Origin: Caldimicrobium sp.
Lineage (GTDB): Bacteria; Desulfobacterota; Thermodesulfobacteria; Thermodesulfobacteriales; Thermodesulfobacteriaceae
NCBI GenBank assembly: GCA_025059715.1
Contig: JANXCE010000005.1
Span: forward strand, 1-64,000
DNA length: 64,000 bases
Direction: 5' to 3'
Part shown: positions 8,923 to 16,992 of the stretch, one piece after another
Layout: each line of letters opens with the position of its first letter
Position numbering within the stretch: the first letter of the stretch is position 1
Translations under genes and position numbers: made by a program
The notes under the pieces: model-generated
Told to the model about the DNA's origin: nothing
What the model saw: the letters and a program-made list of their open reading frames with translations, nothing else
Database searches by the model: none

Positions 8923-9464
8923 GAGCATACACTCTCTTAGAATTGGTTACAATAATGCTTATTGGAATTTTAATAAGTTATTTGGCAGTTAACGAGATTA
9001 TCAATCATATTCAGGAAGCTCGTCTGAGAGAGGCTCATAACCAGTTACTGAGCGATTTGAATTATATAAAAAATCAGGCCTTAGTAACAGGACTTCCCTG
9101 GGGTTTGCGAGCCTGTGCTGGAGGAAGAGAGTATAAGATATTTATAGACCATGATTCAAATTGCAAAGATACCAGTGTTTCTTGTTCAGATTATGAGACC
9201 ACTAAGATATGTTTAAACATCTTAAATAAGGTTTGTTACAGTGATCAGGACTGTCTGAGTCAACAGGGTGCCTGTGTTCCGAGAAGTCTATATAATAAGT
9301 TGCCCCCAGGAATTACCTTTACTAACTCAAGTTATGTAGTTTTTAATAAATTAGGTTATGCCTTTAATTATCTATGTGGAAACGGTGAGGGAAGCTTTAT
9401 TCTCCAAAATACTAATAGAAAATTTATTACTATTAACATTAGTCGCACTGGAAGAATTAGGTGA
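8907..9464 (+). CDS. GspH/FimT-type minor pilin
   Basis: The protein has 185 residues. A short basic leader is followed by the prepilin core A-Y-T-L-L-E-L and a ~20-residue hydrophobic helix, as in class III signal peptides cut by PilD. The residue before the expected cut is Ala instead of the usual Gly; the conserved Glu at +5 is present. The globular part is GspH/FimT-like in length and has about nine Cys, many in a cluster near residues 85-125. It overlaps pilY1 by 16 nt and the next gene by 4 nt (GTGA), so the operon is translationally coupled. It probably belongs to the tip priming complex. Confidence 0.85.
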   Translation: MDRKVRAYTLLELVTIMLIGILISYLAVNEIINHIQEARLREAHNQLLSDLNYIKNQALVTGLPWGLRACAGGREYKIFIDHDSNCKDTSVSCSDYETTKICLNILNKVCYSDQDCLSQQGACVPRSLYNKLPPGITFTNSSYVVFNKLGYAFNYLCGNGEGSFILQNTNRKFITINISRTGRIR

Positions 9465-10006
9465 AATCAAAAAGGGAGGAAGGATATAATCTTATTGAAT
9501 TAGCTATAGCTTTAAGTATCATAATTATAATCTCTATAGGATTAGCCAGAAGTATTTATGAGCTTATTAGAGCCCAAAAGAGAACTCAACTTTTTAACAC
9601 AGCACGAATAATAACAGAAAGGTTAAGAAGTGAACTAAATGCCAAACCATATTCCTATTTTCAAAGTATAAACACAAATGACTTATATATGAATAATGCA
9701 ACCTGTGATTTACATGGAAACTGTTCCTTTGATATTGATAATTGCTACTTAGAAAGTAGATTTAGTTCGCGCAGAGGATGTTTACCAACTTTTCATTGCA
9801 CCTTTTGTTTTCATAACAGTAAACTTATCAGCACCAACAATGTAACTTGTTTCCATGGTTACCAATTTGATGTGGGGTTTAATATAGTTAGAATTGTAAG
9901 TGATTTAGGAGAGGTAGGTTATGGAGTATGTTTAAGGGTCTCCTTTAAAGAGCCTGGCTCCGAAAATATCCTGGACTATAGAGTGACGGTTGTGATTGGC
10001 TTTTAA
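9461..10006 (+). CDS. pilV: Minor pilin, PilV-like
   Basis: This 181-residue protein starts at GTG 9461 inside the preceding stop. The prepilin leader is short (K-S-K-R-E-E-G) and the cut site is G|Y-N-L-I-E-L with Glu at +5, followed by a hydrophobic helix. The C-terminal domain has about eight Cys. PilV-like proteins form the tip subcomplex with PilW, PilX and PilY1; the exact name is based on order and leader type, not on a search. Confidence 0.75.
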   Translation: MKSKREEGYNLIELAIALSIIIIISIGLARSIYELIRAQKRTQLFNTARIITERLRSELNAKPYSYFQSINTNDLYMNNATCDLHGNCSFDIDNCYLESRFSSRRGCLPTFHCTFCFHNSKLISTNNVTCFHGYQFDVGFNIVRIVSDLGEVGYGVCLRVSFKEPGSENILDYRVTVVIGF

Positions 10007-10022
10007 ACTGGGCTTCTTAGTA

Positions 10023-10982
10023 ATGTTAACTCGTAGAAGAGATAAAGTGAATTCAAGGATAAAGCTTAGTTATTTCTTACAGAAAGGTTATTCCATTTTA
10101 GAGTTATTAGTAGTTGTGTTTATAAGTCTTGTCCTATTCTCAGGTCTTTTTTCCTTATACTACAATCTTTTTAAGACGGAAAGAGAAAGTAGAATTGCCT
10201 TTAAGACTGAGCTTGACCTCCAGTCTCTACAGACCCAACTTCACAAAATTTTTACCGCTATTGGTTTTGGAATCCCCTTGAATTTTTTTAATACTCATAA
10301 TAGTTATTGTGCGGAAAATTATGTGCTCTCTAAAAATGAAACTCATCTGTGTTTTCTCTCGGTAGCACTGAGGCAAGCAGAATATAATGGATGTTGGTGG
10401 ATTTGTGAAGGGAATAATAGTTTAAGCTCTAAGGTTAGTTCTAAAACTTGGCTGGGTGGAAATTGTGAACTAAATTATAATCACCTTTTTCTCAGAATGA
10501 ACTCCCAGAGGAGTAACTACCAAGTTTTGAGAAATGTCCATCCTTGTAATAACGCAAATAACGGAGATATGGTTTTCTTTTTACATAAGAGTAGTATGAA
10601 TTTTCCAAGGGATTTTTGGATTAGGTTGGGGTTAAGTGTTACCAATGTGACACACTGTGCTCCAGGAACTAAAGACCTGGAGTTAAGGATAGGCAACGAC
10701 CCTCCTCAACCTTTGATCTCTTGTGTAGGAGACCTTAGAGTGCAGTTTATCACTAAGGAAGGAAATCTTGTGGATAGTATTCCCTCACTTGATTCTATAC
10801 ATGCTATTAGATATTGTCTTTTAATCCAGGTGAGTCCGCGATTGCAAGTCTCTGAGGAGTTACCCTCCTATTCTGAGAGATGTGGAGGTGTCTTTTTTGA
10901 CAATGCAATGTGGAAGTATTATAGATGGAGAGTCTTAGAGGAGGAAATAGTGTTATATAATCTCGTAGGTAGTTTATATTAG
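10023..10982 (+). CDS. pilW: Minor pilin, PilW-like
   Basis: The prepilin motif G|Y-S-I-L-E-L is followed by a hydrophobic helix and a large globular domain, as in PilW (319 residues here). A basic leader of ~22 residues precedes the cut if the ATG at 10023 is used; the frame is open further up to TTG 9996, but that would give an unusually long leader, so ATG is preferred. The mature domain contains about ten Cys. It sits directly before the PilX-like gene (stop and ATG adjoin). Confidence 0.77.
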   Translation: MLTRRRDKVNSRIKLSYFLQKGYSILELLVVVFISLVLFSGLFSLYYNLFKTERESRIAFKTELDLQSLQTQLHKIFTAIGFGIPLNFFNTHNSYCAENYVLSKNETHLCFLSVALRQAEYNGCWWICEGNNSLSSKVSSKTWLGGNCELNYNHLFLRMNSQRSNYQVLRNVHPCNNANNGDMVFFLHKSSMNFPRDFWIRLGLSVTNVTHCAPGTKDLELRIGNDPPQPLISCVGDLRVQFITKEGNLVDSIPSLDSIHAIRYCLLIQVSPRLQVSEELPSYSERCGGVFFDNAMWKYYRWRVLEEEIVLYNLVGSLY

Positions 10983-11417
10983 ATGAGGGGCCTATTGTTA
11001 AATTATAAGAAAAAGACCAGGGGTAGTGTGCTTTTTGTTGCCATTGTGTTTTCCCTTATGGGATTAATTCTTATAGCGGGATTGTTTATGGCCTATCAAA
11101 GGACTTTTAGGGTTATTTTTCCAATTAAAACTTATACCACAGTGAGAGAGGCGGTAAGTGGCACAACCCTTCTTTTGGCAAGTTATATCGATAATAGATA
11201 TTTTGAAGATCTAATCCTTGGCCAATGTAGGAATGGCTCAATAAAATATAGATTAACGGGGGTAACTAATTTTTTTGAGGCGCACTGGAAGGTATGTTTA
11301 GTTTCTGCCAATTTACAGCAGAATCCACGAATATATATTTACAGCTTAACCACTAATAGTTCGGGACCGAGAGGGGTCTTTTCCTCAATAGAGGCACTCT
11401 ACCGATTAGAGAGATAA
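10983..11417 (+). CDS. pilX: Minor pilin, PilX-like
   Basis: The 144-residue protein has the PilX type of N terminus: a basic leader, then G-S-V-L-F-V-A-I-V and a long hydrophobic helix, without the Glu5 that other pilins keep. That loss is normal for PilX proteins, which have only a short globular part, as here. It ends the pilY1-fimT-pilV-pilW-pilX operon; the next gene begins 12 nt later, so the transcript may continue. Confidence 0.75.
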   Translation: MRGLLLNYKKKTRGSVLFVAIVFSLMGLILIAGLFMAYQRTFRVIFPIKTYTTVREAVSGTTLLLASYIDNRYFEDLILGQCRNGSIKYRLTGVTNFFEAHWKVCLVSANLQQNPRIYIYSLTTNSSGPRGVFSSIEALYRLER

Positions 11418-11429
11418 TAGAGAGGATTT

Positions 11430-12530
11430 ATGTTCTTAGAGCTTCTGCACTCTCTCTCTCCCTTAACCTTTGAAAGATACATGGAACTTGCCTTGTATCA
11501 TCCCGATTATGGATATTATGCGCGGGGTAATGTGCCTGGCAAAAAGGGGGATTACATAACTTCTCCATGTATTCACAAAGCCTTTGGGGCAACCCTTGCT
11601 TTGCAAGCGATAGAGATTTTTGAACTATTAGGGAGGCCTAAAAATTTTGTTATATTGGAAATGGGAGCGGGAGCAGGTTATTTAGCTTTTGATTTACTGA
11701 GCTATCTCCGTTCCTATGGGCTATCATTTCCTTACTATATTGTTGAACCTTTCTTACCTCTTAAGGTCCTTCAAGAGGAGACTCTCTTACCCTTCAAAAA
11801 TCAAATAATCTGGGTTAAAAACTTAGAGGAACTTCCCCCCTTTGAGGGCCTTTTTATAGCTAACGAACTCTTTGATTCTCTACCAGTGCATCTTGTAGAG
11901 AGACATGAGGGAGATTTATGGGAGGTTTGGGTAGAATTCAACGGAGAAGAAGTGAGAGAATTTCTTGGTGAACTAAGTGAAGTTGAGGTGCTCTCTCGGG
12001 TATATCCCTATTTTGTAAGTTGGGAAGAGGGTTATAGAACGGAGGTATGCACTAAAGGGGAAGAAATCTACAAAATTTTAGCCCAAAAATTCTTGAAGGG
12101 GTTAATATTAATCATTGACTATGGTTATCCCAGAGATGACCTCTATCACCCCCAAAGAAAGAGGGGCACATTGCTCTGTTACTATCGTCATAGAATAGTT
12201 AAAAATCCCTATTTTAAGCCAGGCCATATTGACATAACTGCCCATGTGGACTTTACTTACCTAAAGGAATTAGGGGAAAGATATGGATTTATAAATTTAG
12301 GTTTTACCCAACAGGGAAGTTATCTTACCTCCTTAGGAATCGATAAGGTGTTTCAAGAGGTAGCTGAAGGAAGTATTAAAGATAAGGAAGCCTTAAAGAT
12401 GTTATTATTACCAGAAGGTTTAGGTCAGACCCACTGGGTATTAGCCCAGGGTAGATTCTACGGCTCTTCCTCTATTCCGAAGCTCAAAGGTTTTACCTTT
12501 AGCAATCGTTTGAGATTACTCCAGAGATGA
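11430..12530 (+). CDS. SAM-dependent methyltransferase, MidA/NDUFAF7 family (COG1565)
   Basis: The protein has 366 residues. The N-terminal F-E-R-Y-M-E-L-A-L-Y-H-P-D-Y-G-Y-Y is the hallmark of this family. The SAM loop appears as I-L-E-M-G-A-G-A-G-Y-L near residue 75, and F-I-A-N-E-L-F-D-S-L-P-V follows. In mitochondria the homologue methylates an Arg of complex I; bacterial targets are mostly unknown. The start ATG has AGAGG upstream. Its TGA overlaps the ATG of the next gene (ATGA). Confidence 0.88.
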   Translation: MFLELLHSLSPLTFERYMELALYHPDYGYYARGNVPGKKGDYITSPCIHKAFGATLALQAIEIFELLGRPKNFVILEMGAGAGYLAFDLLSYLRSYGLSFPYYIVEPFLPLKVLQEETLLPFKNQIIWVKNLEELPPFEGLFIANELFDSLPVHLVERHEGDLWEVWVEFNGEEVREFLGELSEVEVLSRVYPYFVSWEEGYRTEVCTKGEEIYKILAQKFLKGLILIIDYGYPRDDLYHPQRKRGTLLCYYRHRIVKNPYFKPGHIDITAHVDFTYLKELGERYGFINLGFTQQGSYLTSLGIDKVFQEVAEGSIKDKEALKMLLLPEGLGQTHWVLAQGRFYGSSSIPKLKGFTFSNRLRLLQR

Positions 12531-13657
12531 GTCCCTACCTTAAACTTGAAGAGCTTGGAAAAAGGATTGAATATACCTTTTTAAAACACATATTTGAAAG
12601 AAAAGATTGGGAGCTCTTTCTTGAAAGGGCAAAGACTTATCCCTTTAGAAGTATATGTGTGCCTCCACACTTAATCAAGGAGGCAAAAAGGGTTTTTCCT
12701 AAAAAGGTGGTTTCGGTGGCAGGTTTTCCTCTGGGGTTTCAACTGCTTGAGACTAAACTAAAGGAGATAGAGGATCTTTTCAAAGAGAGTGCAGAGGAAG
12801 TTGACTTTGTTATCAATCTCTCTTTTGTTAAGGCACGAAATAAAGAGGCCCTCTTAAGGGAATTGGAGTTAGTAAGAAAAATCTCAAAGGATAAAGTCAT
12901 AAAGGCTATTATTGAAACACCCTGGCTTAGGCCAGAGGAAATAGAGTTTGTGATTTCCCTACTTATGGCAACTGGAATAGACTATGTTAAGACCTCAACG
13001 GGTTTTTGGGGAAAGGCAACTACCTTGGAAGAAATAATCTTTTTGAAGAAATTATCTCAGGGAAGGATTAAAATAAAGGCTTCAGGGGGAATAAGGGATT
13101 TGGATACCGCATTAGCTTTTTTAGATGCAGGAGCGGATCTTATTGGCACCAGTAGTGGCTATGAAATTTTAAGGGAGTTGGAGACTAAAAGTGGAGAATT
13201 CCCAAGCCCTAAGGATGAAGTTGTTGATATTTATGTGGATGGCTGTTCCTTAGGGAATCCAGGACCAGGGGGTTATGGAATTATTATAAAAGATGGAAAT
13301 TCGGAGATAGTATTGTCTGGAGGAGAACCCTATACTACCAATAATCGTATGGAACTTTTGGCGGTTATCAAAGCTCTGGCCTATTTTAAAGAGCCAAAGA
13401 AAATCCGTATTCATAGCGATTCTGAGTATGTAATTAAGGGGGCCACAGAATGGCTACCAATTTGGGTGAAAAGGGGCTTTAAGGGTGCAAATGGTAAGAC
13501 CATTAAAAATGAAGACCTTTGGAGGGAATTAGCTCGTTGGCTTAAAATTCACCAAGTAATCTTTTCTAAGGTCTTAGCCCATGCAGGACACCCTGAGAAT
13601 GAAAGGGTTGACAGAATAGCTAAAGGAGAGGCCAAAAAGTGGAGGAAAAACTCTTAA
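12527..13657 (+). CDS. Fusion of deoxyribose-phosphate aldolase (DeoC) and ribonuclease HI
   Basis: One uninterrupted 376-residue frame holds two enzymes. Residues ~1-205 are a DeoC TIM barrel: V-D-F-V-I-N, I-I-E-T, the Schiff-base Lys in V-K-T-S-T-G-F and the relay Lys in I-K-A-S-G-G-I-R are all present. After a ~15-residue linker, residues ~222-370 are RNase HI: Y-V-D-G-C-S-L-G-N-P-G-P-G-G, N-N-R-M-E-L, H-S-D-S-E-Y-V and N-E-R-V-D supply the four acidic residues. Both active sites look intact. DeoC splits deoxyribose-5-phosphate; RNase HI cuts RNA in RNA-DNA hybrids. The two are normally separate genes. Coupled to neighbours on both sides by overlap. Confidence 0.92.
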   Translation: MSPYLKLEELGKRIEYTFLKHIFERKDWELFLERAKTYPFRSICVPPHLIKEAKRVFPKKVVSVAGFPLGFQLLETKLKEIEDLFKESAEEVDFVINLSFVKARNKEALLRELELVRKISKDKVIKAIIETPWLRPEEIEFVISLLMATGIDYVKTSTGFWGKATTLEEIIFLKKLSQGRIKIKASGGIRDLDTALAFLDAGADLIGTSSGYEILRELETKSGEFPSPKDEVVDIYVDGCSLGNPGPGGYGIIIKDGNSEIVLSGGEPYTTNNRMELLAVIKALAYFKEPKKIRIHSDSEYVIKGATEWLPIWVKRGFKGANGKTIKNEDLWRELARWLKIHQVIFSKVLAHAGHPENERVDRIAKGEAKKWRKNS

Positions 13658-14208
13658 TAGGAATTACTGGTGCAAGTGGAGCGGTATATGCTTGGAAGTT
13701 ATTAAAGATTTTGAAAGAGATTCCTGTTCGGGTTGAGGTTATAATAACCGAGGCAGGAAAACTGGTCTTTAAGCACGAATTGGAGAAGGACTGGATGGAA
13801 CTACATTCTCTTGCGGAGAGAGTGTATGAGGAGAGGGAGATTTCTGCACCTCCTGCAAGTGGATCTGCTCCTTATTGGGGTATGATAATAATTCCCTGTA
13901 GTATGGGGACCTTAGGAGGTCTTGCCTCTGGGCAAACGAGAAATCTTTTACTTAGAGCAGGTGATGTAGTTCTGAAGGAAAGAAAACCCCTGGTGCTCGT
14001 AGTTAGAGAGACACCCTTGAATCTTATCCATCTTCAAAACATGGTAACTCTTACTCTGGCGGGAGCAATAATTTTTCCTGCTATGCCAGGCTTTTACTCT
14101 AAGCCCAAGGATCTGGAAGGGCTCATAGAAAGCTTTGTTACAAGACTTCTTAGCTTTTTAAAACTTAAAGATTATACTCACCAATGGCAAGGCTTAGAGG
14201 ATGATTAA
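13639..14208 (+). CDS. ubiX: Flavin prenyltransferase UbiX
   Basis: The 189-residue protein makes prenylated FMN for UbiD-type decarboxylases. Motifs seen are G-I-T-G-A-S-G-A at the N terminus, the active-site S-M-G-T-L-G-G-L-A-S-G, and R-E-T-P-L-N-L-I-H-L-Q-N-M near residue 130. The GTG start at 13639 lies 19 nt inside the fusion gene upstream and has GGAG about 10 nt before it. No ubiD is in the window, so the client enzyme is elsewhere. Confidence 0.93.
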   Translation: MEEKLLIGITGASGAVYAWKLLKILKEIPVRVEVIITEAGKLVFKHELEKDWMELHSLAERVYEEREISAPPASGSAPYWGMIIIPCSMGTLGGLASGQTRNLLLRAGDVVLKERKPLVLVVRETPLNLIHLQNMVTLTLAGAIIFPAMPGFYSKPKDLEGLIESFVTRLLSFLKLKDYTHQWQGLEDD

Positions 14209-14237
14209 AATTTTTTCAAAGAGATGAAAATTTACCC

Positions 14238-14266
14238 TTGATATTTTCAAAAAATTAGTTTATAAA
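14238..14266 (+). promoter_or_regulatory. Sigma-70-type promoter before the GcvH-like gene
   Basis: TTGATA (14238-14243), a 17-nt spacer, then TATAAA (14261-14266), in a 112-nt gap upstream of the GcvH-like gene. It would drive that gene, fabD and the oxidoreductase subunits. A strong AAAGGAGG site follows before the ATG at 14321. Confidence 0.7.
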
Positions 14267-14320
14267 AAAACTGCACTTAGAAAGTAAGGTTAGAACTATT
14301 TTAATAAAGGAGGCTGGTCA

Positions 14321-14749
14321 ATGCGAATTCCCGAAGATCGTTTCTATACGGAAAATCATCTTTGGGTGAAAAAGGAGAAAAGGAAAATAGTAAAGGTAGG
14401 AATTACGGATTTTTTACTTACCCGTGATATTGAGATTATTAATGTGGATCTTCCAGAGGAGGGTGAAGAATACGAGAGGGATGACATCTTCGGAAGTATA
14501 GAAAGCGTGGAAGAGATGTATAATCTTGTTATGCCTGTTTCGGGAACAATAGTGAGTGTGAATGAGAAAGTGCTTGACAATGTGGATCTGGTTAATGATG
14601 ACCCCTATGAGGAAGGCTGGCTTGTTAAAATTGAGATGAGTAATCCTGCAGAGCTCGATGATCTCTTACCTCCAGAAGATTATGAACTCAAGATTTCCGA
14701 AGAATTCGAAGAAATTTTGCCTGAAAAAATTGCGGAAGAGGAAACTTAG
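14321..14749 (+). CDS. GcvH-like protein lacking the lipoyl-lysine
   Basis: The 142-residue protein aligns along its whole length with glycine-cleavage H protein: F-Y-T-E-N-H-L-W-V near the N terminus, V-G-I-T-D-F, V-D-L-P-E-E-G-E, and N-D-D-P-Y-E-E-G-W-L-V-K-I near residue 100. At the lipoylation hairpin, where H protein has E-S-V-K, this one reads G-S-I-E-S-V-E-E-M-Y (codon GAA, about residues 59-68). It therefore cannot carry lipoate at the usual site. An acidic tail of ~25 residues follows. No gcvT or gcvP is near; fabD follows with no gap. A structural or regulatory role is possible, but the function is unknown. Confidence 0.88.
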   Translation: MRIPEDRFYTENHLWVKKEKRKIVKVGITDFLLTRDIEIINVDLPEEGEEYERDDIFGSIESVEEMYNLVMPVSGTIVSVNEKVLDNVDLVNDDPYEEGWLVKIEMSNPAELDDLLPPEDYELKISEEFEEILPEKIAEEET

Positions 14750-15697
14750 ATGTTAGCTATTGTCTTTCCCGGACAGGGGTCTCAATATGTGGGGATGGGA
14801 TGGGAGTTTTATGATAGTTTTCTTAAGGTCAAGGAATTCTTTTTGAAAAGTGAGGAGATAACGGGTATCAAAGTAAGAAAACTTTGTTTTGAAGGACCAA
14901 TTGAAGAGCTCACTTTAACAGAAAATCTCCAGGTCTGTCTAACAATAGTGAATATATCTATTTTTGAGGTCTTAAAGGAAATTCTTGGAGATAGGCTTAC
15001 AAAGACTATAGCCTTTACCGCCGGGCATAGTTTAGGTGAATTTAGTGCCCTATATGCCAGTTCTATTTTGGATTTTGAGGATACCCTCCGGGCAGTTAAA
15101 AAGAGAGGAGAGCTCATGGCTAAGGTTTCTCCAAAAGAACCCTCAGGTATGTATGCCATAATTAACTTGCCTCTTAAAGATTTGAGAGATTTAGTTGAAC
15201 AGGCCAAAAGTTTAGTGGTAATTTCTAATTATAATTCTCCAAAGCAGTTTGTAATAAGTGGATTAGAACCAGCTCTTACCATGGTAGCAGATGAGGCGAA
15301 GAGATTAGGTGCTAAGGTAGTTAGACTAAAGGTTAGCGCAGGATTTCATAGTCCATTGATGGAAGAAGCACAGGGTGAATTTATAGATTTTTTAAAAGAT
15401 TTAAACTTTAGGGATCCTGAGATTCCCTTTGTGAGCTCTGTTACAGCCCAGGCAGAAACACAGGGAGGTGCCATAAAAGATTTGATCATGCGTCAAATAA
15501 CCTCTCCAGTTAGATGGATTGATACTATAAATTACATCTATGAAAGAGGAATAGGGATCTTTCTTGAAATTGGTCCAAAACAGGTATTAAAGGGACTTAT
15601 TTCACAAATACTTCAAGATAGACCCCATCAAATTTACAATTTGGAGAATCTAAAGGATTTACAAATTTTAAGGGAAGAAGTGCTAACTAAGATTTAA
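14750..15697 (+). CDS. fabD: Malonyl-CoA:ACP transacylase FabD
   Basis: The 315-residue enzyme transfers malonyl groups to ACP for fatty acid synthesis. It shows F-P-G-Q-G-S-Q at residues 6-12, the nucleophile Ser in A-G-H-S-L-G-E-F, and the catalytic His in A-G-F-H-S-P-L-M near residue 200. It starts directly after the GcvH-like stop. No other fab genes are adjacent; a ferredoxin gene follows after 10 nt. Confidence 0.94.
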   Translation: MLAIVFPGQGSQYVGMGWEFYDSFLKVKEFFLKSEEITGIKVRKLCFEGPIEELTLTENLQVCLTIVNISIFEVLKEILGDRLTKTIAFTAGHSLGEFSALYASSILDFEDTLRAVKKRGELMAKVSPKEPSGMYAIINLPLKDLRDLVEQAKSLVVISNYNSPKQFVISGLEPALTMVADEAKRLGAKVVRLKVSAGFHSPLMEEAQGEFIDFLKDLNFRDPEIPFVSSVTAQAETQGGAIKDLIMRQITSPVRWIDTINYIYERGIGIFLEIGPKQVLKGLISQILQDRPHQIYNLENLKDLQILREEVLTKI

Positions 15698-15707
15698 CTC
15701 CTTTGAT

Positions 15708-15920
15708 ATGAAAATAAAGATTTTAGAGGAGCGTTGTAAGGGATGTGGTCTATGTATAGAGTTTTGTCCTAAAAGGGCTCTGGTTCTATCAGACAGGAGG
15801 AATCTTCTGGGGTATAAAGTTGTAGGCTGGAATTCGCCTGAGAAGTGTAATCAATGTGGAATTTGTTATCTGATGTGTCCCGAGGTCGTCTTTGTGAGGG
15901 AGGAGGATTTTGAAGAGTAA
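15708..15920 (+). CDS. 2-oxoacid:ferredoxin oxidoreductase delta subunit (2[4Fe-4S] ferredoxin)
   Basis: The 70-residue ferredoxin has two cluster motifs, C-K-G-C-G-L-C-I-E-F-C-P and C-N-Q-C-G-I-C-Y-L-M-C-P. It is the first of four consecutive genes that together make a KorDABC/VorDBAC-type complex and overlaps the alpha gene by 11 nt. The subunit passes electrons from the thiamine active site to external ferredoxin. Confidence 0.88.
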   Translation: MKIKILEERCKGCGLCIEFCPKRALVLSDRRNLLGYKVVGWNSPEKCNQCGICYLMCPEVVFVREEDFEE

Positions 15921-16992
15921 AAGGATATTAGTGAAAGGGGTTGAAGCTATAGCCTTAGGGGCTTTAGCTGGTGGTTGTAATTGTTATTTTGGCTATCCTA
16001 TAACACCTCAAAATGAGATCCCTGAGTTAATGAGTGTGGAGCTTCCCAAGAGAGGGGGAGTATTTTTACAGGCGGAATCGGAGACCTCTGCTATTAACAT
16101 GGTTTTAGGAGCAAGTGCGGTGGGAGCACGTGCCATGACTAGTTCCTCCAGTCCAGGTATTTCTCTTATGAGTGAGGGTTTTTCCTATTTGATTGCCCTG
16201 GAGCTACCCTGTGTAATAGTAAATGTGATGAGAGGTGGTCCAGGGTTAGGTGGTATTGAGGCCTCTCAAGGAGATTATTTTCAAGCAGTAAAGGCACCAG
16301 GGCATGGCGATGGTAAATTTTTAGTGTTAGCTCCTTACTCCTGTAACGAGGCCTATGAATTAACCGCTAAAGCCTTTGAGTTAGCAGAAAAATACAGAAA
16401 TCCCGTTATGATTCTGTCTGACGCGATCTTGGGACAAATGAAAGAGCCCTTGACTTTAAAATCCCCAAAGATTAAAACCCTTGAAAAGGACGATTGGATT
16501 TTATCAGGAGCTAAGGATAGACCTGGTAGAGTAATAAAAAGCCTTTTCCTCGACTCCGCAGAGCTTGCAGAGAGGAATCTAAAACTAAAACAAAAATATC
16601 AAAAAATGGAAGTAGAGATTAAATTTGAAAGACTTGCAGAAGGATCAGAGGAACTGATTATAGTGGCCTTTGGTTCCATGGCCAGGATTTGCAAAGAAGC
16701 TGTATTTAATCTTCGGGCGAGGGGATATCCTGTAGGGTTCTTTAGGCCAATAACACTCTTTCCCTTTCCCAGAAAAGCCCTTTGTGAATTAGCGGAAAGT
16801 CATCAGAAAAGAAAAAAATTTCTTGTTGTTGAATTGAATTGTGGTCAAATGGTAGAGGATGTGGCAAGTGCCCTTTGCGGCAAAGGAGATATCCTGTCGC
16901 TTGCTTATCCCCCCAGTGTTTTGCCCTTTCCAGAGGATATTGAGAGGGAGATAATAAAATGTCTAAACCTTTCGACTTCCCTAAATGTCTAA
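15910..16992 (+). CDS. 2-oxoacid:ferredoxin oxidoreductase alpha subunit (Kor/Vor type)
   Basis: The 360-residue subunit has the pyrimidine-binding signature F-G-Y-P-I-T-P-Q-N-E-I-P-E, then A-E-S-E-T-S-A-I-N-M-V and S-S-S-S-P-G-I-S-L-M. This is the 2-oxoglutarate/branched-chain 2-oxoacid branch rather than pyruvate synthase. Which substrate it uses (2-oxoglutarate or 3-methyl-2-oxobutanoate, VorB) cannot be settled by eye. It starts at TTG 15910, with AGGAGG just upstream inside the ferredoxin gene, and overlaps the beta gene by 34 nt. Confidence 0.88.
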   Translation: MKSKRILVKGVEAIALGALAGGCNCYFGYPITPQNEIPELMSVELPKRGGVFLQAESETSAINMVLGASAVGARAMTSSSSPGISLMSEGFSYLIALELPCVIVNVMRGGPGLGGIEASQGDYFQAVKAPGHGDGKFLVLAPYSCNEAYELTAKAFELAEKYRNPVMILSDAILGQMKEPLTLKSPKIKTLEKDDWILSGAKDRPGRVIKSLFLDSAELAERNLKLKQKYQKMEVEIKFERLAEGSEELIIVAFGSMARICKEAVFNLRARGYPVGFFRPITLFPFPRKALCELAESHQKRKKFLVVELNCGQMVEDVASALCGKGDILSLAYPPSVLPFPEDIEREIIKCLNLSTSLNV

